Assembly (NCBI GenBank): GCA_001920085.1
Contig: MNJC01000056.1
Span: 1 to 13,047 of the forward strand
Reading direction: 5' to 3'
Origin: Actinobacteria bacterium 13_1_20CM_4_69_9
GTDB taxonomy: Bacteria > Actinomycetota > Thermoleophilia > Gaiellales > Gaiellaceae
DNA length: 13,047 bases
Below, piece after piece: positions 1-6,786 of this stretch (positions are counted from its first letter, which is position 1; every line of letters starts with the position of its first letter). Position numbers and translations under genes: made by a program. A model generated the notes under the pieces. It had not been told where the DNA came from, searched no databases, and saw only the letters and a program-made list of their open reading frames with translations.

Positions 1-807
1 CAGATCGTGGGTCGAGTCAACGAGGTTGGCGAGGGTACGTCGCGATTCTCCGTCGGCGAGCGCGTCGGAGTGCCGTGGCTCGGCTGGACGGACGGCACCT
101 GTCGCTTCTGCCGCTCTGGACGAGAGAACCTTTGCGACCTGGCGCGCTTCACCGGCTACCAGATCGACGGCGGCTTTGCGGAGCAGACTGTCGCCGACGA
201 GCGGTACTGCTTCGACATTCCCGAGATCTACTCCGACGTCGAGGCTGCGCCGCTTCTTTGTGCGGGGCTGATCGGCTATCGCTCGCTGGTGCTCGCCGGC
301 GACGCCGAGCGTCTGGGCCTGTATGGGTTCGGCGCGTCCGCGCACATCGTTGCGCAGGTGGCCCGCTGGCAGGGTCGCCGCGTCTTCGCCTTCACTCGTC
401 CCGGTGACGAGGACGGGCAGCGGTTCGCGCTCTCCCTGGGCGCGGATTGGGCGGGAAGCTCAACCGAGGCGCCCCCGGAAGAGCTCGACGCGGCGATCAT
501 CTTCGCGGCCGTCGGCGAGCTCGTCCCTGCGGCGCTGGCGTCGGTTGCGAAGGGCGGAGTCGTCGTCTGTGCCGGGATCCACATGAGTGACATCCCGTCG
601 TTCCCGTACGAGCTGCTCTGGGGCGAGCGGACCCTTCGCTCGGTGGCGAACCTCACGCGCCGGGACGGCGAGGAGTTCATGCAGCTCGCTCCCGACGTGC
701 CCGTGCGCACCGTGATCCGGGAGTTTCGCCTCGAAGAAGCGAACGGAGCGCTGGAGCACATGCGCGCCGGCGAACTACGCGGCGCCGCCGTGCTGAAGCT
801 CGCTTGA
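1..807 (+). CDS. Zinc-dependent alcohol dehydrogenase, 3' part (5' end outside window)
   Basis: Medium-chain zinc-dependent alcohol dehydrogenase that would interconvert alcohols and aldehydes with NAD(P)(H) in the cytoplasm. The frame is open from base 1 (Gln-Ile-Val-Gly-Arg-Val), so the real start lies upstream; about 65 residues with the first catalytic zinc ligands should be missing. Visible are the structural-zinc loop (CRFCRSGRENLC, bases 100-135), the region LLCAGLIGYRSL holding the third catalytic-zinc Cys, and a Rossmann nucleotide-binding segment GLYGFGASAH. The order and wording match the 'zinc-binding alcohol dehydrogenase family' subgroup (TIGR02822-like). Oddity: the structural-zinc loop normally has four cysteines; here the first position is Asp (WTDGTC). 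It ends at TGA, 14 bases before a strong hairpin, and converges on the next gene. The family call is firm; the substrate cannot be read from the sequence. Confidence 0.93.
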   Translation, partial: QIVGRVNEVGEGTSRFSVGERVGVPWLGWTDGTCRFCRSGRENLCDLARFTGYQIDGGFAEQTVADERYCFDIPEIYSDVEAAPLLCAGLIGYRSLVLAGDAERLGLYGFGASAHIVAQVARWQGRRVFAFTRPGDEDGQRFALSLGADWAGSSTEAPPEELDAAIIFAAVGELVPAALASVAKGGVVVCAGIHMSDIPSFPYELLWGERTLRSVANLTRRDGEEFMQLAPDVPVRTVIREFRLEEANGALEHMRAGELRGAAVLKLA

Positions 808-821
808 CGGGGCGCGGCGCT

Positions 822-855
822 CAGCCCCAGCCGGCAAGCCTGCCGGCTGGGGCTG
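822..855. terminator. Perfect 15-bp hairpin between convergent genes, likely bidirectional terminator
   Basis: The arm CAGCCCCAGCCGGCA (822-836) is followed by the loop AGCC (837-840) and the exact reverse complement TGCCGGCTGGGGCTG (841-855). It sits between the stop codons of the alcohol dehydrogenase (807) and the convergent TIGR03118 gene (880), where a shared terminator is expected. No T-run follows on either strand, so it is not a textbook intrinsic terminator; it may act as a GC-rich terminator or as a 3'-end stabiliser. Confidence 0.7.
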
Positions 856-879
856 GTGAAAGGCGCCACGGTGCGGTGC

Positions 880-1941
880 TCAGCCCGCAGTGATGGAGCC
901 GAAGAGCCCGTGTGCCTCCCCGCCTGGCCCGGCAAGGAAGTAGAGCGATGTCGTCGGCCCGGCCGCGGATCCGTTTCCGAATGCGATCGCCCAGAGACCG
1001 TCGATTGCGATCGGTGTGCCGTCGCCGCGTCGGAGCTGGCCGGCGTAGCCCCACTTGCCGTTGCCGCGGTCGTGATAGGCGCTGATTCGCCCGTTACCGA
1101 AGTTCCCGACCAGCAGGTCGCTCGAGAACGCCCCGAAACTCGACGGAGCCAGCGCCAGCCCCCAAGGAGCATTCGGGGGCGCGTTCTTTCGGCCGCCGGA
1201 GGCGACCCGCGCAACGAGCTTCCCGTCGGGCGTGTATTCGTCGACGTACCCACGCCCGCCGCCGGGAACGTCGACGCGCTTGGCGGCGTCCTGCTTCGCA
1301 TAGGTGACGAAGATGCTGGCGCCCAGTGCCTGGATGCCAAAAGGCGCATAACCCTTGGGCAGCTTTGCATCGCGGAAGCCGCGTACGAGCGTGACCGGCT
1401 TGAACGAGGCGTCGAAGACGTCGACGCGGTTGTTGTGGAAGTCGGTCGCGTACAGGCGGTCGTTCAGGGTCGCAAGGCCTCTGTAGACGGCCTTCTGCGA
1501 CGAGCGATCGACTCCGGCTATCGCCGTCGTCGCGTTGACGGTTGGGGACCAGCCGAGAATCGTTCCGGCCTGGGTCGAGAACAGGAAGCGGGCAGCGCCA
1601 CTGACCCCGTTCTGGGTCACCAGGAAATCGCTCGCGCTGCCGTTGAACACGGTGCCGGTGGGGCCGCCTGCGACGGTTACGGTGAGCGCCTGCTTCGCAC
1701 CCGTGCCGTTGTAGAGGGTCGATTTGTTCGTCCCGTTGTCCGACGCCCACCACGGTGTCGTCGGGCCGGCAGACAGCCCCCAACCGTTGACGAGTGCAGG
1801 GTCGGTGATCGGTGCGGACGGTCCGCTGTCCGCGACGAGATCCCTGACGGTGAATGAATTGCCCGGCGATGCGGCCCCTGCGAATGCAGCAATCGACGCT
1901 GCGATCGCGATGGCCGCGCCTATGACACTTACACGAAACAT
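880..1941 (-). CDS. Secreted TIGR03118 family protein (beta-propeller-like)
   Basis: Secreted protein of 353 residues belonging to the TIGR03118 family, whose function is unknown. Starting at the ATG at 1941 gives a clean signal peptide (MFRVSVIGAAIAIAAS..., cleavage likely after Ala-Gly-Ala at residue 23) and places GGAGG (1946-1950) 4 bases upstream; a longer reading from 1974 adds 11 residues before the signal peptide and lacks such support. Family hallmarks are the N-terminal LVADSGPSAPITDPALVNGWG region, WWASDNGTNKSTLY (64-77), a segment LYATDFHNNRVDVFD (163-177), NAPWGLALAPSSFG (257-270), LLVGNFGNGRISAY (276-289), GLWAIAFGNG (315-324) and the closing HGLFGSI. The repeated aromatic/Asn-rich blades suggest a beta-propeller. 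Some relatives end in a PEP-CTERM anchor; this one ends right after HGLFGSITAG, so it is probably released. It stands alone, with a hairpin at its 3' side. Confidence 0.9.
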   Translation of the reverse strand: MFRVSVIGAAIAIAASIAAFAGAASPGNSFTVRDLVADSGPSAPITDPALVNGWGLSAGPTTPWWASDNGTNKSTLYNGTGAKQALTVTVAGGPTGTVFNGSASDFLVTQNGVSGAARFLFSTQAGTILGWSPTVNATTAIAGVDRSSQKAVYRGLATLNDRLYATDFHNNRVDVFDASFKPVTLVRGFRDAKLPKGYAPFGIQALGASIFVTYAKQDAAKRVDVPGGGRGYVDEYTPDGKLVARVASGGRKNAPPNAPWGLALAPSSFGAFSSDLLVGNFGNGRISAYHDRGNGKWGYAGQLRRGDGTPIAIDGLWAIAFGNGSAAGPTTSLYFLAGPGGEAHGLFGSITAG

Positions 1942-2028
1942 CAAGCCTCCTTCGATCTCATGTGGATGCGGCACAACACGCGGTGCCCTCGGCGCAGCTC
2001 GCGCGCTTCTAAGCTGGGGCCTGCGCAG

Positions 2029-2439
2029 ATGCCCCGCTATGAGACGGCGTTACTGCCGTTGCTGACCAGGATGCGCCAGAAAGCGCACGACGTCTGCACG
2101 GGCAGCATCCAACGGGACTACCTGTTATCCGAACTCCCGCGAACGCGATTCCTGCCAGTTCCGGCTAGCAGGTATACGGGTTGGTTGCTGGCTGCGAAGT
2201 CCGCGGCCTCTCGATACGCGATCGTCCAATCCATGGCACGAGAGAAGGTCATGGTCGCCGCGCGGGGTGGTGTTCTGCAAGAAATGGTGGACGCGGTCCA
2301 CGCGCTTTCAGACGAGCCCAGCGCGGCGAATGTCGAGCGCTACCTCGCATCGAGCCGGGCGCTCGAGGACTCGCATCACCAATCCCCCGAGAGGAAAGGG
2401 CGCCATGCTCGAAAGACCAGAGATCCTGTACACAGCTGA
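2029..2439 (+). CDS. Possible hypothetical protein upstream of ohr
   Basis: I do not recognise this ORF. From the ATG at 2029 it would encode 136 residues (MPRYETALLPLLTRMRQK...). An earlier in-frame ATG at 1960 would start inside the leader of the divergent TIGR03118 gene and is less likely. In favour: it fills a gap of more than 450 bases, its third codon positions are visibly GC-enriched, and the middle (SRYTGWLLAAKSAASRYAIV, then LQEMVDAVHALSDEPSAANV) reads like a helical soluble protein. Against: no good ribosome binding site (only GGGG about 12 bases upstream), and its last 35 bases overlap the next gene with an odd basic tail (SPERKGRHARKTRDPVHS). It could be a real small protein, a shortened one, or non-coding sequence. 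No signal peptide, membrane segment or known motif is seen. Confidence 0.35.
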   Translation: MPRYETALLPLLTRMRQKAHDVCTGSIQRDYLLSELPRTRFLPVPASRYTGWLLAAKSAASRYAIVQSMAREKVMVAARGGVLQEMVDAVHALSDEPSAANVERYLASSRALEDSHHQSPERKGRHARKTRDPVHS

Positions 2440-2860
2440 GGCCGTCGCCACCGGCGGTCGCGAAGGACACGCCGCGACCAGCGACGGTCGTGTCGACGTC
2501 GAGCTCGCTGTGCCGAAGGAGATGGGCGGCTCGGGCGGGCCTGGCACGAATCCGGAGCAACTGTTCGCCGTCGGGTACGCCGCCTGCTTCCAGTCGGCAC
2601 TCCTGCGTTTTGCGAACGGACGTGGGCTCGACCTGAGTGACTCGCGCGTGACGGCGCGAGTCGGCATCGGCCTCCTGCGAAGCGGCGGCATTGGTCTCGC
2701 GGTTGCGCTCGATCTGGACGCTCCAGGGCTGAGCCGAGACCTGGCGGTCGACCTGATGAACCGGGCGCACGAGACGTGTCCCTACTCACGTGCGACCCGC
2801 GGGAACATCGTGGTCACGCTCACGGTCAGCGGCTCGAGCATCGAGCGTCAGGCCGCCTGA
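2405..2860 (+). CDS. ohr: Organic hydroperoxide resistance protein (Ohr/OsmC family)
   Basis: Cytoplasmic thiol peroxidase of 151 residues that reduces organic hydroperoxides to alcohols, in known family members with lipoylated protein as electron donor. Both redox cysteines are present in their signature contexts: Cys61 in VGYAACFQSAL and Cys125 in HETCPYSRATRGN. Arg19 and Glu51, which in characterised Ohr proteins activate the peroxidatic Cys, fall at matching positions. The context TNPEQLFAVGYAACF and the CPYS-ATRGN motif distinguish Ohr from the broader OsmC group. Start ATG 2405 is preceded by the purine-rich GAGAGGAAAGGG at suitable spacing. The protein is about 10 residues longer than usual, mostly in an internal Gly-rich loop (GGSGGPGTNP) and the tail. 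Ohr genes are often controlled by a MarR-type OhrR repressor; none is visible here. It converges on the receiver gene 14 bases downstream. Confidence 0.95.
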   Translation: MLERPEILYTAEAVATGGREGHAATSDGRVDVELAVPKEMGGSGGPGTNPEQLFAVGYAACFQSALLRFANGRGLDLSDSRVTARVGIGLLRSGGIGLAVALDLDAPGLSRDLAVDLMNRAHETCPYSRATRGNIVVTLTVSGSSIERQAA

Positions 2861-2874
2861 GCTGCCGTTCCCCG

Positions 2875-3246
2875 TTAGCGACCGTTAGCTTCGACGACGT
2901 TTCGGATTGCGGCCGCCGACAGCCCGGCTTTGGGCAAGAAGCCGTCGGCCAGGCTCGAGGCGATCAGTCCTGCTACGTCCTGTTCGGAGTGCGTCGAGAT
3001 CAGGATCACGGTTAGGCGGTCGCCGGCATACGTCTCGGACAAACGCTGCGCAAGGTCCATGCCACTCTCCTCTCCGAGGAAGATGTCGACGAGAACGACG
3101 TCGGGATGGAGGGTCTCGACCTGACCCACTGCGTCGTCGCTCGTTGACGTGACCCCCATCACGACCAGGCCCTCCCGCTCGAGGAGAACCTGGGCAGCGT
3201 GCAGGAAGTATTCGTTGTCGTCGACGATCAGGCAGCTGATGGCCAC
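2875..3246 (-). CDS. Stand-alone response-regulator receiver domain protein
   Basis: Single-domain response regulator of 123 residues from the GTG at 3246 (VAISCLIVDDNEYF...). The frame stays open upstream, so an ATG at 3282 (135 residues) is possible; neither has a strong ribosome binding site, and the GTG matches where the receiver fold begins. All receiver hallmarks are visible: acidic pair Asp9-Asp10, phospho-acceptor Asp54 in VVLVDIFLGEESG, the Ser/Thr switch in ILISTHSE (84-85), and Lys106 in FLPKAGLS. Nothing follows the receiver, so it has no DNA-binding or enzymatic output and would act as a phosphate shuttle, phosphate sink or by protein contact. It resembles the receiver of the fusion protein at 9625-10554, sharing STHSE and LSAAA at the same positions, so the two are probably paralogues and could be phosphorylated by one or both kinases of this window. 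That pairing is inference. Confidence 0.88.
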   Translation of the reverse strand: MAISCLIVDDNEYFLHAAQVLLEREGLVVMGVTSTSDDAVGQVETLHPDVVLVDIFLGEESGMDLAQRLSETYAGDRLTVILISTHSEQDVAGLIASSLADGFLPKAGLSAAAIRNVVEANGR

Positions 3247-3432
3247 GTCGTCAGCGTCGCACGGGAGGCTGACTCGTCGCATCGCTGCTACCCGGAACTG
3301 CAGGGAAAAGCCGGCGCCGATCCCGATTAGCCCGAACCGGTCTTTCCGGGAGGCAGGCAACCGAGTTTAGGCACTCACGGGGATGACGCACATCGCGCCA
3401 TCAGCGATCGTCGACTGCGACACCGAACGAAA

Positions 3433-3439
3433 GAGGAGG
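3433..3439 (+). promoter_or_regulatory. Ribosome binding site fixing a TTG start
   Basis: GAGGAGG lies 5 bases before TTG at 3445. This strong site supports the rare TTG as the start of the ferritin-like gene; no ATG or GTG at a usable position competes, and the twin-arginine signal begins directly after it. Confidence 0.8.
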
Positions 3440-3444
3440 CGACG

Positions 3445-4533
3445 TTGGAAACTCCCGAACAATCCAAGAATGTGGCGAGCCGCCGGTCGTTTTTGCTGAC
3501 CGGAGCCGCGATCGGCGCAGGAACCATTGGTGCTGGACGGTTCTTGGCCGACGCGTCGCCGGCGCTTGCGGCCGGAGGCCTCTCGAAGGGCGACGCGGCG
3601 ATTCTCCGCTTCCTTGCCGCGGCCGAGCTCATCGAGACCGATCTGTGGCAGCAGTACAACGAGCTTGCCGGCATCCAGGACGACGAGGTGCCCGGCGGAA
3701 GCGGAAGCGCCGCCTACGCCGAGGCGGTTGCCGTGCTGGACGGAGACATGGACCAGTACATCCACGACAACACAGACGACGAGATCAGCCATGCCGCGTT
3801 CATCGATGCGTACCTGAAGGCACACGGCGAGCCGACGGTCAACCTCGACAGGTTCCGCACCCTGCCCAGCAGTAAGGCGACGGGCGCGCAACAGATCGGC
3901 CGGCTGACGAATCTGATGCAGCTGACGGTCGACACGAGCTTCTGGACGCGCTACCGCAGCGACTCCCAGAACCCCGACTTCGGCGACGCGCCAGTGCAAG
4001 CGGTTCCCGGTCTCGCCGCAGGGCAGTTCCCCGCGATTCCGCGCAGCGACGACGACCTCGCGCAACCCGACCATCTCCAGGCCATCGCCAACACGGCCGG
4101 CTTCCACTTTGTCTTCATCGAGCAGGGTGGTACGAGCCTCTACGCGCAGCTCGCTCAGCGCGTCACGCATCCCGAGGTGCTCCGCATCCTGTTGAGCATC
4201 GGTCCGACCGAGGCGATGCACTTCCAGACCTGGCATGACAAGGCGGGTAACGCGCCGCCGCTCACCGACCCGACGAACGGTCTCGTTTTCCCCGATCTCA
4301 ACGCCGCGGGCGGCGAGCTGACCCAGACGAACCTGATCATGCCCGAGCCGACGAAGTTCCTCAATCGCAAGTTCCCGATCGTCTCGATCATCAGGCCGAC
4401 CCAGACGAAGGACGCCGCGATGGCCGCGGTGAAGGCCCTGACCGCGGACGGGCTCTTCATCGGCCAGTCACAGGAGTTCGCCACCGTGATCACCCAGCTC
4501 GCAAAGGCCGCAGACGCAGCCCGACACGGGTAA
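3445..4533 (+). CDS. Tat-exported ferritin-like domain protein
   Basis: Exported diiron-type ferritin-like protein of 362 residues, starting at TTG. The N-terminus is a twin-arginine signal: SRRSFLLTG (12-20), a hydrophobic Ala/Gly stretch, and a cleavage site after Ala-Leu-Ala (about residue 42). Such signals export folded, cofactor-loaded proteins. The mature part shows a four-helix ferritin pattern: Glu61/Glu64 in AELIETDLWQQY, Glu113-x2-His116 in EISHAAF, Glu226 in FHFVFIEQGGTSLY, and Glu256-x2-His259 in EAMHFQTWH. Thus the E, ExxH, E, ExxH ligand set of a diiron centre is complete. It fits the exported 'ferritin-like domain' (PF13668-type) group, whose biochemical role is poorly known; iron binding or oxidation outside the membrane is plausible but unproven. 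The C-terminal 90 residues lie outside the bundle. tatA and tatC follow on the same strand, so the substrate and its translocase are neighbours. Confidence 0.92.
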   Translation: METPEQSKNVASRRSFLLTGAAIGAGTIGAGRFLADASPALAAGGLSKGDAAILRFLAAAELIETDLWQQYNELAGIQDDEVPGGSGSAAYAEAVAVLDGDMDQYIHDNTDDEISHAAFIDAYLKAHGEPTVNLDRFRTLPSSKATGAQQIGRLTNLMQLTVDTSFWTRYRSDSQNPDFGDAPVQAVPGLAAGQFPAIPRSDDDLAQPDHLQAIANTAGFHFVFIEQGGTSLYAQLAQRVTHPEVLRILLSIGPTEAMHFQTWHDKAGNAPPLTDPTNGLVFPDLNAAGGELTQTNLIMPEPTKFLNRKFPIVSIIRPTQTKDAAMAAVKALTADGLFIGQSQEFATVITQLAKAADAARHG

Positions 4534-4575
4534 GCGCCGGGCGGCGATCGCAGCCCACAACGTACTCGGCCGTGA

Positions 4576-4618
4576 CGACATTGCGTTCCCTGGCTCGGTC
4601 AGGAAGAACGCAATGTCG
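4576..4618 (+). terminator. Strong hairpin between ferritin-like gene and tatA (terminator or attenuator)
   Basis: CGACATTGCGTTC (4576-4588) pairs exactly with GAACGCAATGTCG (4606-4618). The stem continues inward, after a 2-base bulge (AA, 4604-4605), as CCTG (4589-4592) with CAGG (4600-4603), leaving a 7-base loop. It begins 42 bases after the ferritin-like stop codon and ends 29 bases before tatA. No T-run follows. It could terminate most ferritin-like transcripts, attenuate tatAC, or protect the upstream mRNA end. The stem is less GC-rich than its surroundings, which suggests selection for the pairing. Confidence 0.55.
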
Positions 4619-4647
4619 CTTGGCCGGATCTGACAACAGGAGGACAC

Positions 4648-4863
4648 ATGACCGGTTGGACCAGCCCCACACACATCGTCCTGCTACTGCTGATCGCTTT
4701 GCTGCTCTTCGGTGCAAAGCGGCTGCCGGAGATCGGGCGTTCGCTCGGCTCGGGGATGCGCGAGTTCAAGGACTCGGTGGGCGGCTCCCACAAGCCTGAG
4801 GAGCTCGCTTCGCCCGTCGAGACGACGGGCGCGCCGCGGGACGAGCACGAGACCACGGTCTAG
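4648..4863 (+). CDS. tatA: Sec-independent translocase subunit TatA
   Basis: Pore-forming TatA/TatE-type subunit of the twin-arginine translocase, 71 residues. It has one N-terminal membrane helix (about residues 8-21, HIVLLLLIALLLFG), the conserved Phe-Gly hinge, then the amphipathic helix AKRLPEIGRSLGSGMREFKD lying on the cytoplasmic face, and a short polar tail rich in Glu and Thr. The start is fixed by AGGAGGA (4638-4644) just before ATG. The helix order and the short tail favour TatA over TatB, although in actinobacteria the two are hard to tell apart by eye. The tatC start follows after 6 bases, so the two are almost certainly co-transcribed and translationally linked. No separate tatB is seen here, so this is either a minimal TatA-TatC pair or a second tat locus. 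Confidence 0.95.
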   Translation: MTGWTSPTHIVLLLLIALLLFGAKRLPEIGRSLGSGMREFKDSVGGSHKPEELASPVETTGAPRDEHETTV

Positions 4864-4869
4864 CGCCAG

Positions 4870-5655
4870 ATGCGTAGGCTGCCGCGACGTCTCCCGCACG
4901 GCGAGGAGGCGACGTTCGTCGAGCACCTCGAAGAGCTGCGCTGGCGGATCATCATCGTGCTCGGCGCGCTCGCGCTTACGACGATCGTCGCGTTCGCGTT
5001 TCACGGCCATGTTCTCGACTGGCTGAACCACGCGTTGCCCGCCGATCGGCGACAACCCGTGACGCTCGGCGTCGCCGAGCCGTTCACCGTCTCGCTGACA
5101 GTGAGTGTCTACGCAGGCTTCCTGCTGGCGCTGCCCGTGATCCTTTGGCAGCTCTGGTCGTTCCTTGCGCCTGCCTTCGACCCCTCCATCGAACGGCGCG
5201 TGCTCGGGCTGGTCGCGTTCGCCACGGCCCTAGGGGTGACGGGGCTCGCATTCGGTTACTGGATCCTGCTCCCGCGGGCCCTGCACTGGCTGACGAACTA
5301 CGACGACAAGCACTTCACGAACCTGGTTCAGGCGAAGCCGTACTACGCATTCACCGCGACCATGCTGCTCGGGATCGTGATCGTCTTCGAGCTCCCGATG
5401 GTCGTGCTCGGCCTGGTGAGCATCGGTGTGCTGTCGTCGGCGCGTCTGCGAAAGAATCGCCGCGTCGGCTACTTCATCGTCGCGGTGGTCGCGCTCGGGT
5501 TGCCAGGGCCGGATCCCGTGACGACCGCGCTCGAGCTCTTGCCGATGTGGGCGCTCTTCGAGGGCTCGATCTGGCTTGCCGCCCTCGTCGAACACAGGCG
5601 ACCAGAGACTCGTGTGATCGATCCCTTCGAGGCCGTTGTTCAGCCGCCGGACTAG
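4870..5655 (+). CDS. tatC: Sec-independent translocase subunit TatC
   Basis: Polytopic receptor subunit of the Tat system that binds the twin-arginine signal, 261 residues, six membrane helices. Signature features: the cytoplasmic N-terminal FVEHLEELRWR (16-26) that contacts the signal peptide; the periplasmic loop and helix EPFTVSLTVSVYAGFLLALP (70-89) followed by WQLWSFLAPAF; Glu174 in the membrane segment IVFELPMVVLGL, matching the functionally important acidic residue of other TatC proteins; and LPGPDPVTTALELLPM (211-226) with the conserved Pro-Asp before helix 6. Start ATG 4870 lies 6 bases after tatA; its ribosome binding site would be inside the end of tatA and is weak, consistent with coupling. 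The ferritin-like Tat substrate is the gene before tatA. It converges with the sugar-binding protein gene, with only 13 bases between the stops. Confidence 0.96.
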   Translation: MRRLPRRLPHGEEATFVEHLEELRWRIIIVLGALALTTIVAFAFHGHVLDWLNHALPADRRQPVTLGVAEPFTVSLTVSVYAGFLLALPVILWQLWSFLAPAFDPSIERRVLGLVAFATALGVTGLAFGYWILLPRALHWLTNYDDKHFTNLVQAKPYYAFTATMLLGIVIVFELPMVVLGLVSIGVLSSARLRKNRRVGYFIVAVVALGLPGPDPVTTALELLPMWALFEGSIWLAALVEHRRPETRVIDPFEAVVQPPD

Positions 5656-5668
5656 GCATGGCGCAGCT

Positions 5669-6664
5669 TCACGGCCGCTTGAGGATCTCTTTGAAGGGAT
5701 CCGAGTACGGTCGGAATGGATGAGGAAAGCCGGCGATCGCGCGTGGCGCATTCGCTTTCGTCACGATTGCAATGGGAGCATCGACCCTCGTCGGAAGCTT
5801 CGAACCGCGAGCTGCCGCGACGCACGCCTCGATCGCCATCTGTCCCATGACGTACGGGTCCTGCGACACGGTCGCGTCGATCGACCCGAGGCGGACTGCG
5901 TCGAGCGCCTCGGGTATGCCGTCCATGCCGACGATCTTGACCCGACCCGTCTTGCCTGCCGCCCGTACGGCGTCGGCGGCTCCGAGGGCCATCAAGTCGC
6001 TCGCCGCGAAGAAGCCGGAGAGGCGCGGGTTGTCCCGAAGCATTTCCTGGGCCACGATCTGCGCTTTTGTCCGCCGGTAATCGGCATTGGAGCGTGCAAC
6101 CACCTTCAGCCCGGCGCCGTGAATGCCACGTTCGAATCCCCGCAATCGGAGCCCGCTGTTGACGTTGTCGGCGAGACCGCCGATCAGCGCAACGCGTCCG
6201 CCGCGCTTCAGGAGGGAAGCCATCTTCGAGCCGGCGATCTTCCCGGCCGCGACGTCATTCGTTCCGATGTAGGTGCGGATCGGCAGGCGCGCGCGCCTCG
6301 CAGCGGTCTGATCGATCGGGCTGTCGAGGTTCACGATGGGACGCGCGACCCCGCGTAAGGCCGAAACGAGATTGGTCGACGTGATGGGGTTGACGACATA
6401 GCAGTCGTTCCTGGCGCGCACGAGCGACCGGACGTGTGCAGCCTGACCTGTGAGGTCTGCGTTACTCGCCGCGGCTCGGATCGAGGCGCGCGCTCCGCGT
6501 CGGTTCGTCTCGACTCGCACACCCTCGTAGATCGTGACGAAGAACGGGTTGTCGAGGGCGTTGAGGACGACCCCGATCCGAACCGGTGCGGGTTTGGCTC
6601 CGGCGACGCCTCCGAACAGAAGCACTGCCGAAAGGGCCGCAACTGCAATCGACCAACCCTTCAC
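5669..6664 (-). CDS. RbsB-type sugar ABC transporter substrate-binding protein, orphan
   Basis: Exported type-1 periplasmic binding protein (Peripla_BP_4/RbsB class), 331 residues from the GTG at 6664. A second GTG at 6670 is in frame, but GGGAGG (6670-6675 on the reverse strand) overlaps it and sits 5 bases before 6664, so the inner GTG is the better start. The signal peptide WSIAVAALSAVLLFGGVAGA is cut before KPAPV and has no lipobox Cys, unlike most Gram-positive binding proteins. The mature fold shows RIGVVLNALDNPFFVTIYEG, VNPITSTNLVSAL, RPIVNLDSPID, TYIGTNDVAAGKIAG, FAASDLMALGAADAV and VGMDGIPEALDAVRLGSIDA, the ordered blocks of ribose/galactose-type binders. No permease or ATPase gene is nearby, so transport with unlinked partners, or a role as periplasmic ligand sensor for the divergent kinase, are both possible. 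The ligand is unknown. Confidence 0.92.
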   Translation of the reverse strand: MKGWSIAVAALSAVLLFGGVAGAKPAPVRIGVVLNALDNPFFVTIYEGVRVETNRRGARASIRAAASNADLTGQAAHVRSLVRARNDCYVVNPITSTNLVSALRGVARPIVNLDSPIDQTAARRARLPIRTYIGTNDVAAGKIAGSKMASLLKRGGRVALIGGLADNVNSGLRLRGFERGIHGAGLKVVARSNADYRRTKAQIVAQEMLRDNPRLSGFFAASDLMALGAADAVRAAGKTGRVKIVGMDGIPEALDAVRLGSIDATVSQDPYVMGQMAIEACVAAARGSKLPTRVDAPIAIVTKANAPRAIAGFPHPFRPYSDPFKEILKRP

Positions 6665-6669
6665 GTGCA

Positions 6670-6675
6670 CCTCCC
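6670..6675 (-). promoter_or_regulatory. Ribosome binding site deciding between two GTG starts
   Basis: Read on the reverse strand, GGGAGG is followed by five bases and then GTG at 6664. The upstream in-frame GTG at 6670 begins inside this site, with no spacing, so translation most likely begins at 6664. Confidence 0.65.
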
Positions 6676-6786
6676 GAACCCGGCTAGGAGGTCAACGCTA
6701 CCCAACCAGCTGCGACCACTCAAGAACCCTTTTGGAGCCGGTCGCCAAAGGAGCAGAATGGTTCTGAACCTCGAGGAGGGTGGTAG

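Noticed and set aside
276..1370. Long reverse-strand ORF spanning the alcohol dehydrogenase and the convergent hairpin
   Set aside because: Ser/Arg/Pro-rich low-complexity translation, and it would cover two well-supported genes and the shared terminator.
856..1857. Long forward-strand ORF of 333 codons
   Set aside because: It lies opposite the TIGR03118 gene, is Arg/Val/Gly-rich without any family motif, and has no ribosome binding site; a shadow of high-GC codon use.
2872..2889. Direct repeat of CCGTTAGC two bases apart
   Set aside because: Too short to be meaningful; it coincides with the stop region of the receiver gene.
3367..4236. Reverse ORF of 289 codons opposite the ferritin-like gene
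   Set aside because: No recognisable motif, while the forward frame has a Tat signal and a complete diiron ligand set.
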